A stretch of 5,620 nucleotides of DNA from Planctomycetota bacterium (GTDB taxonomy: Bacteria; Planctomycetota; Planctomycetia; Pirellulales; UBA1268): positions 1 to 5,620 of the forward strand of contig JAQBZA010000232.1 in NCBI GenBank assembly GCA_027622795.1, given 5' to 3'. The notes under the pieces are model-generated. The model made no database searches. It was given only the letters and a program-made list of their open reading frames with translations, and was not told the origin of the DNA. Position 1 is the first letter of the stretch, and the number at the start of each line of letters is the position of its first letter. Of this stretch, positions 1 to 5,620 are shown piece by piece. A program made the position numbers and the translations under genes.

Positions 1-200
1 CCGGCGATGCTCGTGAAGTGATGGCCGAAGACGATCGCCGGGGGCGTCGGCACGTAATCGACGTCGTCGCGCAGCTCGGCGCTCGGCATCCCGGCCGCCG
101 CATCGAGTCGAAAGATCCGCGTCGCCAGCCAGCGGCCATAGGTGGCGTAGCCCGCCATCAGCAGCAGTGCGGCACCGAGCACGATTGCAAAAACAATCAT
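1..200 (-). CDS. cstA: CstA-family carbon starvation transporter, N-terminal fragment
   Basis: Only the first 66 codons plus two bases of the next are present; the gene continues past the left edge. The reverse strand starts with ATG at 200-198 and encodes a hydrophobic first helix (about residues 2-18, IVFAIVLGAALLLMAG), then a basic YGRWLATRIF stretch, then the hallmark DYVPTPP (about 48-54) and GHHFTSIAG (59-67). The last two motifs match what I remember of CstA (E. coli: DYVPT, then FGHHFAAIAG). CstA proteins are multi-pass inner-membrane transporters; E. coli CstA is linked to uptake of pyruvate and peptides during carbon limitation. The N-terminus is shorter than in E. coli CstA, which has an extra leading helix, but many family members start like this one. 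No good Shine-Dalgarno is visible; in-frame GTG codons lie just upstream, so the start could be a few residues earlier. The gene follows the sialidase-like gene on the same strand with a 110-bp gap. The family call is secure; the substrate cannot be inferred from this fragment. Confidence 0.9.
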   Translation of the reverse strand, partial: MIVFAIVLGAALLLMAGYATYGRWLATRIFRLDAAAGMPSAELRDDVDYVPTPPAIVFGHHFTSIA

Positions 201-253
201 TGGAAAATCCACCACTGAGCGAATGAGAGGGAATCGATCATCAGAGCGGTTTC

Positions 254-274
254 AAAAAAACTGTGGCAAACCAC
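254..274 (-). terminator. Weak intrinsic terminator-like hairpin after the sialidase-like gene
   Basis: On the minus strand, 37 bases past the stop codon at 311-313, the sequence forms GTGG-TTTG-CCAC (274 down to 263), followed after two bases by seven consecutive T residues (260-254). Hairpin plus T tract is the layout of a Rho-independent terminator, but a 4-bp stem is short. It may be only partly effective, allowing read-through into the CstA-family gene that begins at 200. Confidence 0.35.
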
Positions 275-310
275 TTGGCGCTAAGAGATTATCAGGGCGA
301 GTCCGTAGAT

Positions 311-1474
311 TCAGCGCTTTTCCTGACCGCCCGTCGCCTTGCTCACTGGCTGGCGAAGCCGCACAGCACCACTGACAGGCCTTCCAGCCGCCACATCTTC
401 TTCGCGGAACGTGGCCATGAGGATCTCACGGTCGCCGACGCGGTCATGGTCGTAGATGATGCGAATCAGGCCGTCGGGCGTCTGTTGCCCATCGGGATAT
501 GACACGCCCCGACGCTCATCAAGCAACAGCCCGCCACTCCAGGTCGTGCCATCGTCTTTGGAGAGGTAGGCAGTCAAATGTGACCGGCCGGACACGGTGT
601 CGAGCGGGCCGTGCTTGACCAGCAGCAGGCTGCCGGAGCCAAGCCGCCGGATGAAGAACCGCGCCGGCGTGTGGGGGATGGCCGATGGCGTGAGTTCTGG
701 CCAGGTCCGGCCGCGGTCGGTCGAAATGCTTTCACCGATGCCATACGTGGTTCGCACCAGCACCCAGAGCGAGCCATCTTCGCGTTCGACAAACATGTGT
801 TCGTCGAATTGGCGAACGTCCTGCGGCACGTTGCAGCCACCGCGCCGCGTCCACGTCTTGCCGGCATCGGTTGAGACGACGATCTCAACGCTTTCGTCAT
901 GCGCCCGCCAGCGGGAGATCGGCAACGCCCATTCGCCACCCGAAAGCACCACGGGCTTGCACATCATCACACCGTCGCCGATCCGCCGCGGCGGTGACCA
1001 CACGGGCTTCACTGCGTCGGGATCCGATGTCTCGATGCACCACACACCGAGTTTGACATCGCTGCAACTTTTGTCCATCTGGGCCCAGAAGACAAACAGC
1101 CGACCGTCCGGCGCAACCCACAGTTCGGGATCAAACGCCCGTACCGGACCCCCGGCATCCGGATCAACGACGAGCACTTCTTGCCACGTCACACCATTGT
1201 CACCGCTCGTGGAGAGCACGACGTAGTTGTTGAGATCTTCCGCCGGGGTGACTCCGGCGTACCACGTCGCCCATAGTCTGCCCTGAGGAGCCACAGCGAG
1301 ACTGGGAATGCCAGTGAAGGCCCGGTTTGTGACGGCATGCTCTGCCTGCGGCGGGCCGCAATACCCGGGAGGCGGGGATGCCGGAACCTCGGCGGCAAGA
1401 ACGGTGCCCACCGAGAGCAGGAGGGCAGCGTACATCAGAGTGAATTCGACGTCGATTCGATGAGATTGGAACAT
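311..1474 (-). CDS. Secreted sialidase-like (BNR/Asp-box) protein
   Basis: This is a 387-residue protein if started at ATG 1474. It has four Asp boxes (S/T-x-D-x-G-x-T-W): residues 90-97 SGDNGVTW, 201-208 STDAGKTW, 251-258 STDRGRTW and 305-312 SKDDGTTW. Asp boxes mark the turns of six-bladed beta-propeller sialidases and related exo-glycosidases or lyases. Near the N-terminus RAFTGIPSLAV (51-61) resembles the sialidase R-I-P region, followed by GRLWATWYAG; near the end are YPDGQQTPDG (327-335) and IIYDHDR. A signal peptide is likely: the hydrophobic segment MYAALLLSVGTVLA (14-27) ends at a plausible V-L-A/A cleavage site, so the protein should be periplasmic or secreted. The start is uncertain: ATG 1435 (residue 14) begins directly at the hydrophobic core but lacks a charged n-region, ATG 1531 has a G-rich GAGGGG upstream, and none is clearly best. 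The frame stays open to 1681, but that part overlaps trxB and does not look like protein. True sialidase activity is not assured, since many planctomycete members have unknown substrates. It is divergent from trxB and upstream of the CstA-family gene. Confidence 0.85.
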   Translation of the reverse strand: MFQSHRIDVEFTLMYAALLLSVGTVLAAEVPASPPPGYCGPPQAEHAVTNRAFTGIPSLAVAPQGRLWATWYAGVTPAEDLNNYVVLSTSGDNGVTWQEVLVVDPDAGGPVRAFDPELWVAPDGRLFVFWAQMDKSCSDVKLGVWCIETSDPDAVKPVWSPPRRIGDGVMMCKPVVLSGGEWALPISRWRAHDESVEIVVSTDAGKTWTRRGGCNVPQDVRQFDEHMFVEREDGSLWVLVRTTYGIGESISTDRGRTWPELTPSAIPHTPARFFIRRLGSGSLLLVKHGPLDTVSGRSHLTAYLSKDDGTTWSGGLLLDERRGVSYPDGQQTPDGLIRIIYDHDRVGDREILMATFREEDVAAGRPVSGAVRLRQPVSKATGGQEKR

Positions 1475-1652
1475 TGGCGACAGATCGCCTGCTGCGAGTT
1501 GGGAACACTGTTTATACTCGGTCGCGTTCATCCCCACAGCCCCCTCATGCTTGATGAAAAACAGAATCACGGCAAGGAATGCCAAATCCCCGTCGAGTTT
1601 CGATGGCAAGAGATGAATTGTGTATTTAAGCCTCAATAAGGATCGAGAGTTC
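1475..1652. promoter_or_regulatory. Divergent intergenic region between the sialidase-like gene and trxB
   Basis: This stretch of about 178 bp must hold the promoters and leaders of two diverging genes. It looks more AT-rich than its flanks, especially at 1550-1570 and 1610-1640. I could not find a convincing sigma-70 -35/-10 pair on either strand; the nearest on the minus strand is TTGCCG followed 17 bp later by AAGCAT, which is poor. The region is assigned from gene layout, not from recognised motifs. It shrinks if the sialidase-like gene really starts at 1531. Confidence 0.4.
1638..1642 (+). promoter_or_regulatory. Shine-Dalgarno site of trxB
   Basis: AAGGA lies 10 bases before the ATG at 1653, and a second purine run, GAGAG at 1645-1649, lies closer. 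This supports ATG 1653 over the in-frame ATG at 1620, which would add 11 residues (MYLSLNKDREF) in front of the conserved flavoprotein N-terminus. Confidence 0.55.
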
Positions 1653-2711
1653 ATGTCCACCACAGAAAACGTCGTCATCATTGGGAGTGGGCCGGCCGGA
1701 TGGTCGGCTTCGATTTATGCCGCCCGCGCACAACTCCAACCGCTCGTCTTCGAGGGCGCGATTACCGAAAAAAACCGGATGGCTGGAACGCTTCCCCTCG
1801 GGCAGTTGGCCCTGACGAGTGAGGTGGAAAACTTTGCCGGCTTCCCGGCTGGTGACCTTGGAGCATTCCTCGACTCCGCCCTCCCCAAGGATCGACGGAC
1901 AATGATGCCGCCGCACGAGGGACATGGTGTCACGGGCCCTGAACTCATGGAGTTGATGCGGCAGCAGGCGATCAATTTCGGAACACGAATTGTCACCGAC
2001 GACATCATGAAGGTTGATTTTTCGAAGCGCCCATTCACGCTCTACCCGTCCGAGGGTGATCCGATTCTCGCCAACGCGGTGATCGTGGCGACCGGCGCCA
2101 GCGCCAACTGGCTCGGTCTGCCGAGCGAAGAGCAGTACAAGAACCGTGGCGTGAGTGCCTGTGCCGTGTGTGACGGCGCCCTGCCGCGATTTCGGAACAA
2201 GCCACTGGTTGTGATCGGTGGTGGCGACTCGGCGATCGAGGAAGCGACCTACCTCACCAAGTTTGCCAGCACGGTACATCTGGTCCATCGACGCGATGAA
2301 TTCCGGGCCTCAAAGATCATGGCCCAGCGGGCTTTTGATGACCCAAAAATCACGATCCACTTCAATTCCACGCTCGCTGAGGTGCTTGGCGATGATGTCG
2401 GTGGGGTCACGGGCGTGCGGCTGGAAAGCACGGTTGAGAAGGGCAAGGAAACAACACTCGACGTGTCGGGTGTGTTCCTCGCGATCGGCCACACGCCCAA
2501 CACCGCGTTCCTCGACGGCCAACTCGAATTGACCGCGAAGAAGTATATCGTGTGGAAGAAACACTTCCGTACTGAGACGAGCGTGGAGGGCGTCTTCGCT
2601 GCGGGCGATGTGGCCGACGACTACTACCGTCAGGCGATCTCGGCGGCTGGCACCGGTTGCATGTCGGCTCTTGATGCCGAACGCTGGCTCGCCGCCCAAG
2701 GTACGCACTGA
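1653..2711 (+). CDS. trxB: Thioredoxin reductase (NADPH, FAD)
   Basis: The cytoplasmic flavoenzyme transfers electrons from NADPH through FAD and a redox disulfide to thioredoxin. The 352-residue product shows the family's motifs in order: FAD dinucleotide fold GSGPAG (11-16), TSEVENFAGFP (55-65), GPELMELMRQQA (95-106), ATGASANWLGLPSEE (146-160), the active-site CAVC (C170, C173) followed by DG, NADPH-binding GGGDSAIEEA (189-198), HRRDEFRAS (212-220), AIGHTPNT (277-284), and the C-terminal FAD motif GVFAAGDV (313-320) with YRQAISAAGTGCMSALDAERWL. It is about 30 residues longer than E. coli TrxB (321). Much of the excess is an insertion of roughly 24 residues (about 70-93) between FAGFPAGD and GPELM, where the E. 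coli enzyme has only a few residues. The usual GGQL is PLGQL here (48-52). All catalytic features are intact, so it should be active. It is divergent from the sialidase-like gene and convergent with the toroid gene, 9 bp away. The start at 1653 is supported by the AAGGA upstream. Confidence 0.96.
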   Translation: MSTTENVVIIGSGPAGWSASIYAARAQLQPLVFEGAITEKNRMAGTLPLGQLALTSEVENFAGFPAGDLGAFLDSALPKDRRTMMPPHEGHGVTGPELMELMRQQAINFGTRIVTDDIMKVDFSKRPFTLYPSEGDPILANAVIVATGASANWLGLPSEEQYKNRGVSACAVCDGALPRFRNKPLVVIGGGDSAIEEATYLTKFASTVHLVHRRDEFRASKIMAQRAFDDPKITIHFNSTLAEVLGDDVGGVTGVRLESTVEKGKETTLDVSGVFLAIGHTPNTAFLDGQLELTAKKYIVWKKHFRTETSVEGVFAAGDVADDYYRQAISAAGTGCMSALDAERWLAAQGTH

Positions 2712-2725
2712 CACCAGCCGTCAGT
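2707..2725. repeat. Perfect dyad spanning both stop codons of convergent genes
   Basis: ACTGAC (2707-2712), a 7-base spacer (ACCAGCC) and GTCAGT (2720-2725) form a perfect 6-bp inverted repeat. The trxB stop TGA (2709-2711) lies in the left arm and the stop of the opposing gene (TCA on the plus strand, 2721-2723) lies in the right arm. Either transcript could fold it. Neither side has a T tract, so it is not a classical intrinsic terminator. It may be a weak bidirectional transcript-end hairpin, or a chance result of two TGA stops facing each other. Confidence 0.45.
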
Positions 2726-4307
2726 ACAGCTTGAATTGGCGAAACATCGGCAGGTGGCGATACGGCGCCTGCAGGGTTAACAGGGCAAGCGCTGTCGCAT
2801 ACATGCGGCCTCCTTTTTCACCCCAGTCGACCCCCTTAGGGTTCCAACTTCCTTCATTGGCACCCTCCTTTTCCTGAGTTCGGATCACGTGCTCGCGAAC
2901 GAGATGATTCCAAAGATCAAAGTCCGTTCCCTCCATGTGATGCAAAACCTGTGTGGCGTAGTAGTAAAAGTAGATGTTTCCCAGCGCTGATGAAGTCGTG
3001 GGCGGCTTGTTTTCCATCAAATACGCACAGCCGGCCACCAGGTCGGAGGTATCTTTTTCCCATCCAAGGTATTGCCGGGTGAGGAGCCCCGCCGCCGACA
3101 GCGAGAGCTTCGCATCCGTGCCAGGCTCATAGGCATAACGTGAATTCGGCGCCTCACTCGGACCAGCAGCACATGAATCCACGAAGCGGCCGGCACGCTC
3201 AAGGACTGCTGGCAACACGGGCATGCCCGTCAATTGCGCGCTTCGTATTCCAAGAAATACCCAGGCGGTTACCGACATGTCGCCCGGCTGATTCGGCCCA
3301 TACCTCCAACCGCCGCCCGCACGATGCTGCGCATTCAGCAGATACTTTAAGGCAAGTTGCGAGTTGAACCGGGTGCGGTCGTCTCCAGACAGACCATAGG
3401 CCTCGCAGAGGGCGATCGTGCCAATCGCATGCGCGTACATGCCGCCTCCCAAGTTACCGTCATTCACGTCCGAACTCCGCGTCTGCTTGGTCGCGAGAAA
3501 CACCAATCCTCTCTGGACCACTTCCCGATAGCCGGCCAACTCCGGTTGGCCCTCTGGGGAATAGCGGTGCGTGATTCCTTCAGCCAGAAATGGCAGCAGG
3601 CCGAATGCAGTCGCCGCGGTGAGATTCTCATCAACCTGCTTTTCGGCAGTTCCTGACTCAGCCGGCGTCGTTGACCCTTCGGCAGAGGATGGCTCCAGAA
3701 GCGACCAGCTTCCATCTGATTGCTGGGCCTTCGCCAGCCAGGCGAGTCCCTTCATGACCGCCGCTTCCGACTCTTTCGTGCCCCCATAAAAATCAGCCAA
3801 GGCTTGCTTTGTTCGCGCCGTGAAACGCCCACCGATCGAGCCCCGCCGACGAAGCGATGCGTACGAGTCACTCTCCTCAAGATATTTTTTCATCACTTCC
3901 AGATCGAGCATTCCCGGTGGCAGTTTCTCAGCGCTGTCAGTGACCCGTATCACTAAGGCATCCTCACTCGTGAGCGCACCGTCTGTTGCGGTAACCACTG
4001 CCGAGCGAACACGAGGCTTGGCATCGTTGGCGGCAACGACCACTAGGGTTGCCTCCTGTGCATCCTTTGGCACCGCGACCTTCTCGATGGTTACCCCATC
4101 GGGAAGATTTGCAGCCGTCACCGTGATAGGTTTGTCGTGCCCGTTCCGTTCCAGGGCGACGGTCACATCCTGGCGATCTCCGGGAGCGACAGCGATCGCA
4201 CGAAGTGACTCGATGCGAAACGGTGCAGATTCCGTCGTCTCCTGAGCCTGACCACGAAGTGGCACGAGCCACACAAGAACCGCCCAGATGATCCACTGCT
4301 TGTGCAT
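2721..4307 (-). CDS. Secreted prenyltransferase/squalene-oxidase-repeat (alpha-alpha toroid) protein
   Basis: This is a 528-residue protein of unknown role. Residues 1-21 form a signal peptide: basic start MHKQ, hydrophobic IIWAVLVWLVPL, cleavage likely after GQA. Residues about 30-125 alternate short hydrophobic strands with turns (VTVALERNG, ITVTAANLPDGV, TLVVVAAND, ALVIRVTDS), suggesting an Ig-like beta-sandwich. A charged linker follows (about 126-180). From about 181 to 515 there are helical repeats with QW-type motifs: QQSDGSW (195-201), QHRAGGGWRYG (327-337) and the weaker QEKEGANEGSW (478-488), with matching helices GLAWLAKAQ, GLVFLATKQ and ALKYLLNAQ. These repeats build the alpha-alpha toroid of squalene-hopene cyclases and prenyltransferase beta subunits. 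No DxDD cyclase motif is visible, and export argues against a terpenoid cyclase role, so the fold may serve binding or scaffolding. The start is fixed by GGAGG at 4317-4321; the frame is open to 4379 but without support. It lies downstream of the vWA gene on the same strand. Confidence 0.88.
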   Translation of the reverse strand: MHKQWIIWAVLVWLVPLRGQAQETTESAPFRIESLRAIAVAPGDRQDVTVALERNGHDKPITVTAANLPDGVTIEKVAVPKDAQEATLVVVAANDAKPRVRSAVVTATDGALTSEDALVIRVTDSAEKLPPGMLDLEVMKKYLEESDSYASLRRRGSIGGRFTARTKQALADFYGGTKESEAAVMKGLAWLAKAQQSDGSWSLLEPSSAEGSTTPAESGTAEKQVDENLTAATAFGLLPFLAEGITHRYSPEGQPELAGYREVVQRGLVFLATKQTRSSDVNDGNLGGGMYAHAIGTIALCEAYGLSGDDRTRFNSQLALKYLLNAQHRAGGGWRYGPNQPGDMSVTAWVFLGIRSAQLTGMPVLPAVLERAGRFVDSCAAGPSEAPNSRYAYEPGTDAKLSLSAAGLLTRQYLGWEKDTSDLVAGCAYLMENKPPTTSSALGNIYFYYYATQVLHHMEGTDFDLWNHLVREHVIRTQEKEGANEGSWNPKGVDWGEKGGRMYATALALLTLQAPYRHLPMFRQFKLY

Positions 4308-4316
4308 GGTGAACGT

Positions 4317-4321
4317 CCTCC
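4317..4321 (-). promoter_or_regulatory. Strong Shine-Dalgarno site of the toroid protein gene
   Basis: The minus strand reads GGAGG at 4321-4317, nine bases before the ATG at 4307. This decides the start over the in-frame ATG at 4379, whose product would not begin with a signal peptide. A second GGAGG occurs about 17 bases further upstream on the same strand (4333-4337), too far away to serve this ATG. Confidence 0.7.
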
Positions 4322-4340
4322 AACGAAAAAGACCTCCGCC

Positions 4341-4354
4341 TGGGGAATCCCCCA
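4341..4354. repeat. GC-rich inverted repeat in the leader of the toroid protein gene
   Basis: TGGGG (4341-4345) and CCCCA (4350-4354) flank AATC, giving a 5-bp stem with a four-base loop. In another register, GGGGA and TCCCC form a dyad around one central base (4342-4352). It sits 34-47 bases before the toroid gene's ATG, upstream of its Shine-Dalgarno site. It could be an operator or a leader hairpin. On the minus strand a T run (TATTTTT) precedes it, which is the wrong side for a terminator of the upstream gene. Function is unassigned. Confidence 0.3.
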
Positions 4355-4422
4355 AAAATACTAACAGATCCCGAGGCACGCCGGGGAAGGAAGTTGGCCG
4401 CCTGCCACCCTGATCGATGCAA

Positions 4423-4450
4423 GAAAGACCGCGGAGAGCCCTGGTCTTCC
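4423..4450 (-). terminator. Probable intrinsic terminator of the vWA gene
   Basis: On the minus strand, seven bases after the stop codon at 4458-4460, GGAAGACC (4450-4443) pairs with GGTCTTTC (4430-4423) around a 12-base loop. This gives eight pairs, one of them a G-U wobble. The 3' arm is pyrimidine-rich and runs on into TT, giving TCTTTCTT. The position and stem suit a Rho-independent terminator, although the loop is large and the T tract is broken by C. If it works, the toroid gene downstream needs its own promoter within 4308-4422. Confidence 0.5.
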
Positions 4451-4457
4451 ACCGCGA

Positions 4458-5620
4458 TCAGCGGCCACGGAGGGTTTCCGTCAGCCGGACGAGATCGAGA
4501 AACTCGGCCCGGTACCCCCCCTCGTCACCGCCAAGTGCACTTCCTGCGATGTTCGCCACCAGTGGAAGCGTCGCGTTTGCCTTTTGCCCGCTGTTTCGCA
4601 GGATCATCCCGTAGGCCGCCACGGCCGCAGCAAATCGCAGGTCGGTCGGTGCCTCGTCGAAGGCGGGGCCACGGTCGGCGAACGGCACTTCCAGTCCCGT
4701 GCTCTCGCTGGCGTCGGGCCGCTTCCAGCGGAGTTTCACCGTGAGGAGTTCACGACTCACTGCCGGGTCAAGCGTCGGATTCTGGTCGACCGCTTCCGCG
4801 TCATCGGCTGCACTTGCGGCGGGCTTCGTCGACTCTGGACGGCGCTGATATCTGAGCGGTTCAATCACCGGATCAGCGGCTGTAGCCTCGTCCATCAACG
4901 TGATCTCGTAGAGCGCCGTCACACTGTGCCCCGCCCCAATCTCACCGGCATCCTTCGTATCATCGCGGAAGTCGCGGGGGGCCAAGGCTCGATTCTCATA
5001 CCCGAACAGGCGATACGATGCCACTTGGGCAGGGTTGAACTCCACCTGGATCTTGACATCCTTGGCAATCGTCACGGTGCTGCCGGTCAACTGCTCCACC
5101 AGGACCTTTCGTGCCTCACGAACACCATCGATGTAAGCGTAGATCCCGTTGCCATTGTCAGCAATCGCTTCCATCTTCGCATCTTGGAGATTGCCTTCCC
5201 CGAACCCGAGCACTGTCAGAAACACTCCCCCCTTCGCCTTCTCACGAATCAGATCGGTGAGTGCGTCGGTGCTCGTGATGCCGACGTTCAGATCACCGTC
5301 GGTGGCGAGAATCACGCGATTGGCCCCTCCCTCAATGAAGTGTTGTTCGGCCTGCTCGTATGCGAGTGCGATCCCCGCGCTGCCATGTGTCGAGCCACCG
5401 GCCGCGAGCGACTCGATCGCCGCCCGGATCGTCCGCTTCTGGTCACCGGTCGTCGGCGGCAACACAAGCCCGGCATTCCCGGCGTACGTGACGATCGACA
5501 CGCGGTCATTCTCGGCGAGTTCTTCAACGAGCATCGAGAGGGCCTGCTGCACCAGCGGGAGTTTGTTGGCTGCCTGCATCGAGCCCGACACGTCGACAAG
5601 AAACACGAGGTTCCCGGCGG
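4458..5620 (-). CDS. vWA-domain protein of the YfbK type, N-terminus outside the window
   Basis: The 386 complete codons present run from the start of the von Willebrand factor A domain to the stop codon; the reading frame remains open to the right edge, where AGNLVFLVDVSGSM begins. Counting from that alanine, the metal-ion-dependent adhesion site is complete: D9-x-S11-x-S13, T77 in GGSTHGS, and D107 in LATDGD. After the domain (about 4-180) comes the stretch VKIQVEFNPAQVASYRLFGYENRAL (188-212) with DAGEIGAGH (223-231), typical of E. coli YfbK and its relatives. The C-terminal part, about 290-380 (LRFAAAVAAYGMILR, GGYRAEFLDLV), matches the conserved YfbK C-terminal domain as I remember it (DUF3520). 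A low-complexity Ala/Asp/Glu/Pro linker (about 259-288) separates the two. The role is unknown; vWA proteins usually mediate metal-dependent protein contacts. A GTG at 5606 is in frame but internal to the domain, so it is not the real start. The missing upstream part would show whether it is a lipoprotein. It ends at a probable terminator before the toroid gene. Confidence 0.92.
   Translation of the reverse strand, partial: AGNLVFLVDVSGSMQAANKLPLVQQALSMLVEELAENDRVSIVTYAGNAGLVLPPTTGDQKRTIRAAIESLAAGGSTHGSAGIALAYEQAEQHFIEGGANRVILATDGDLNVGITSTDALTDLIREKAKGGVFLTVLGFGEGNLQDAKMEAIADNGNGIYAYIDGVREARKVLVEQLTGSTVTIAKDVKIQVEFNPAQVASYRLFGYENRALAPRDFRDDTKDAGEIGAGHSVTALYEITLMDEATAADPVIEPLRYQRRPESTKPAASAADDAEAVDQNPTLDPAVSRELLTVKLRWKRPDASESTGLEVPFADRGPAFDEAPTDLRFAAAVAAYGMILRNSGQKANATLPLVANIAGSALGGDEGGYRAEFLDLVRLTETLRGR

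Noticed and set aside
288..293. GATAAT on the minus strand, resembling a -10 box for the CstA-family gene
   Set aside because: No hexamer resembling TTGACA lies 16-18 bp upstream, so it is not supported as a promoter.
597..1226. Plus-strand open frame of 209 codons opposite the sialidase-like gene
   Set aside because: The Ser/Thr/Pro-rich translation has no motif, while the minus strand encodes four Asp boxes.
1549..1595. TTGCCG and TTGCCA-like -35 boxes on the minus strand in the divergent region
   Set aside because: Correctly spaced -10 hexamers match the consensus at three positions or fewer, and promoter consensus in this group is uncertain.
1626..2288. Long minus-strand open frame (220 codons) antisense to trxB
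   Set aside because: It is the reverse shadow of a well-supported trxB frame; the translation is rich in Arg, Gly and His with no recognisable motif.
3964..4452. Minus-strand frame of 162 codons crossing the toroid gene start
   Set aside because: It is out of frame with the toroid protein, Arg/Ser-rich, and runs through the leader and probable terminator; no Shine-Dalgarno or motif supports it.
4394..4744. Plus-strand frames opposite the end of the vWA gene
   Set aside because: They are Arg/Pro-rich shadows of the conserved YfbK-type C-terminal region on the minus strand.
1..5620. tRNA, rRNA, CRISPR arrays, insertion sequences and attachment sites
   Set aside because: I saw no cloverleaf, regularly spaced repeats, transposase-like frame or terminal inverted repeats; the window is filled by five protein genes and short gaps.

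Overview
The window (high GC, dense coding on both strands, no mobile elements or RNA genes seen) looks like ordinary chromosome from a planctomycete. This rests on recognising protein types common in that phylum: a secreted BNR/Asp-box sialidase-like protein, a secreted protein with prenyltransferase/squalene-oxidase repeats, a YfbK-type von Willebrand factor A (vWA) protein, and a thioredoxin reductase with an extra segment after the FAD-domain motif. The phylum is an inference from memory of these families, not from a search.

Layout, left to right. (1) 1-200, minus strand: the first 66-67 residues of a CstA-family carbon-starvation membrane transporter, cut by the window edge. (2) 201-310: short gap with a weak terminator-like hairpin for the gene to its right. 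(3) 311 to about 1474, minus: secreted sialidase-like protein with four Asp boxes. (4) 1475-1652: divergent intergenic region. (5) 1653-2711, plus: thioredoxin reductase (trxB). (6) 2712-2720: a 9-bp gap between convergent genes, lying inside a small perfect dyad that covers both stop codons. (7) 2721-4307, minus: secreted protein with an apparent beta-sandwich N-terminal domain and a C-terminal alpha-alpha toroid (squalene-cyclase-like repeats, no DxDD motif). (8) 4308-4457: leader with a strong Shine-Dalgarno site, a GC-rich hairpin, and a probable intrinsic terminator of the next gene. (9) 4458-5620, minus: a vWA protein with an intact MIDAS and a YfbK-type C-terminal domain, cut at its N-terminus by the window edge.

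How they fit together. trxB is a cytoplasmic redox housekeeping gene and the only plus-strand gene. The minus-strand genes form two groups: the vWA and toroid genes, probably separated by a terminator, and the sialidase-like and cstA genes, in tandem 110 bp apart. At least two products (sialidase-like, toroid) carry export signals. The sialidase-like/CstA pair could belong to scavenging of external glycans and small metabolites, but this is only a neighbourhood inference. I found no convincing evidence of a new defence, mobile or biosynthetic system. The points most worth a second look are the toroid protein of unknown role, the stop-codon-spanning dyad and the TrxB insertion.
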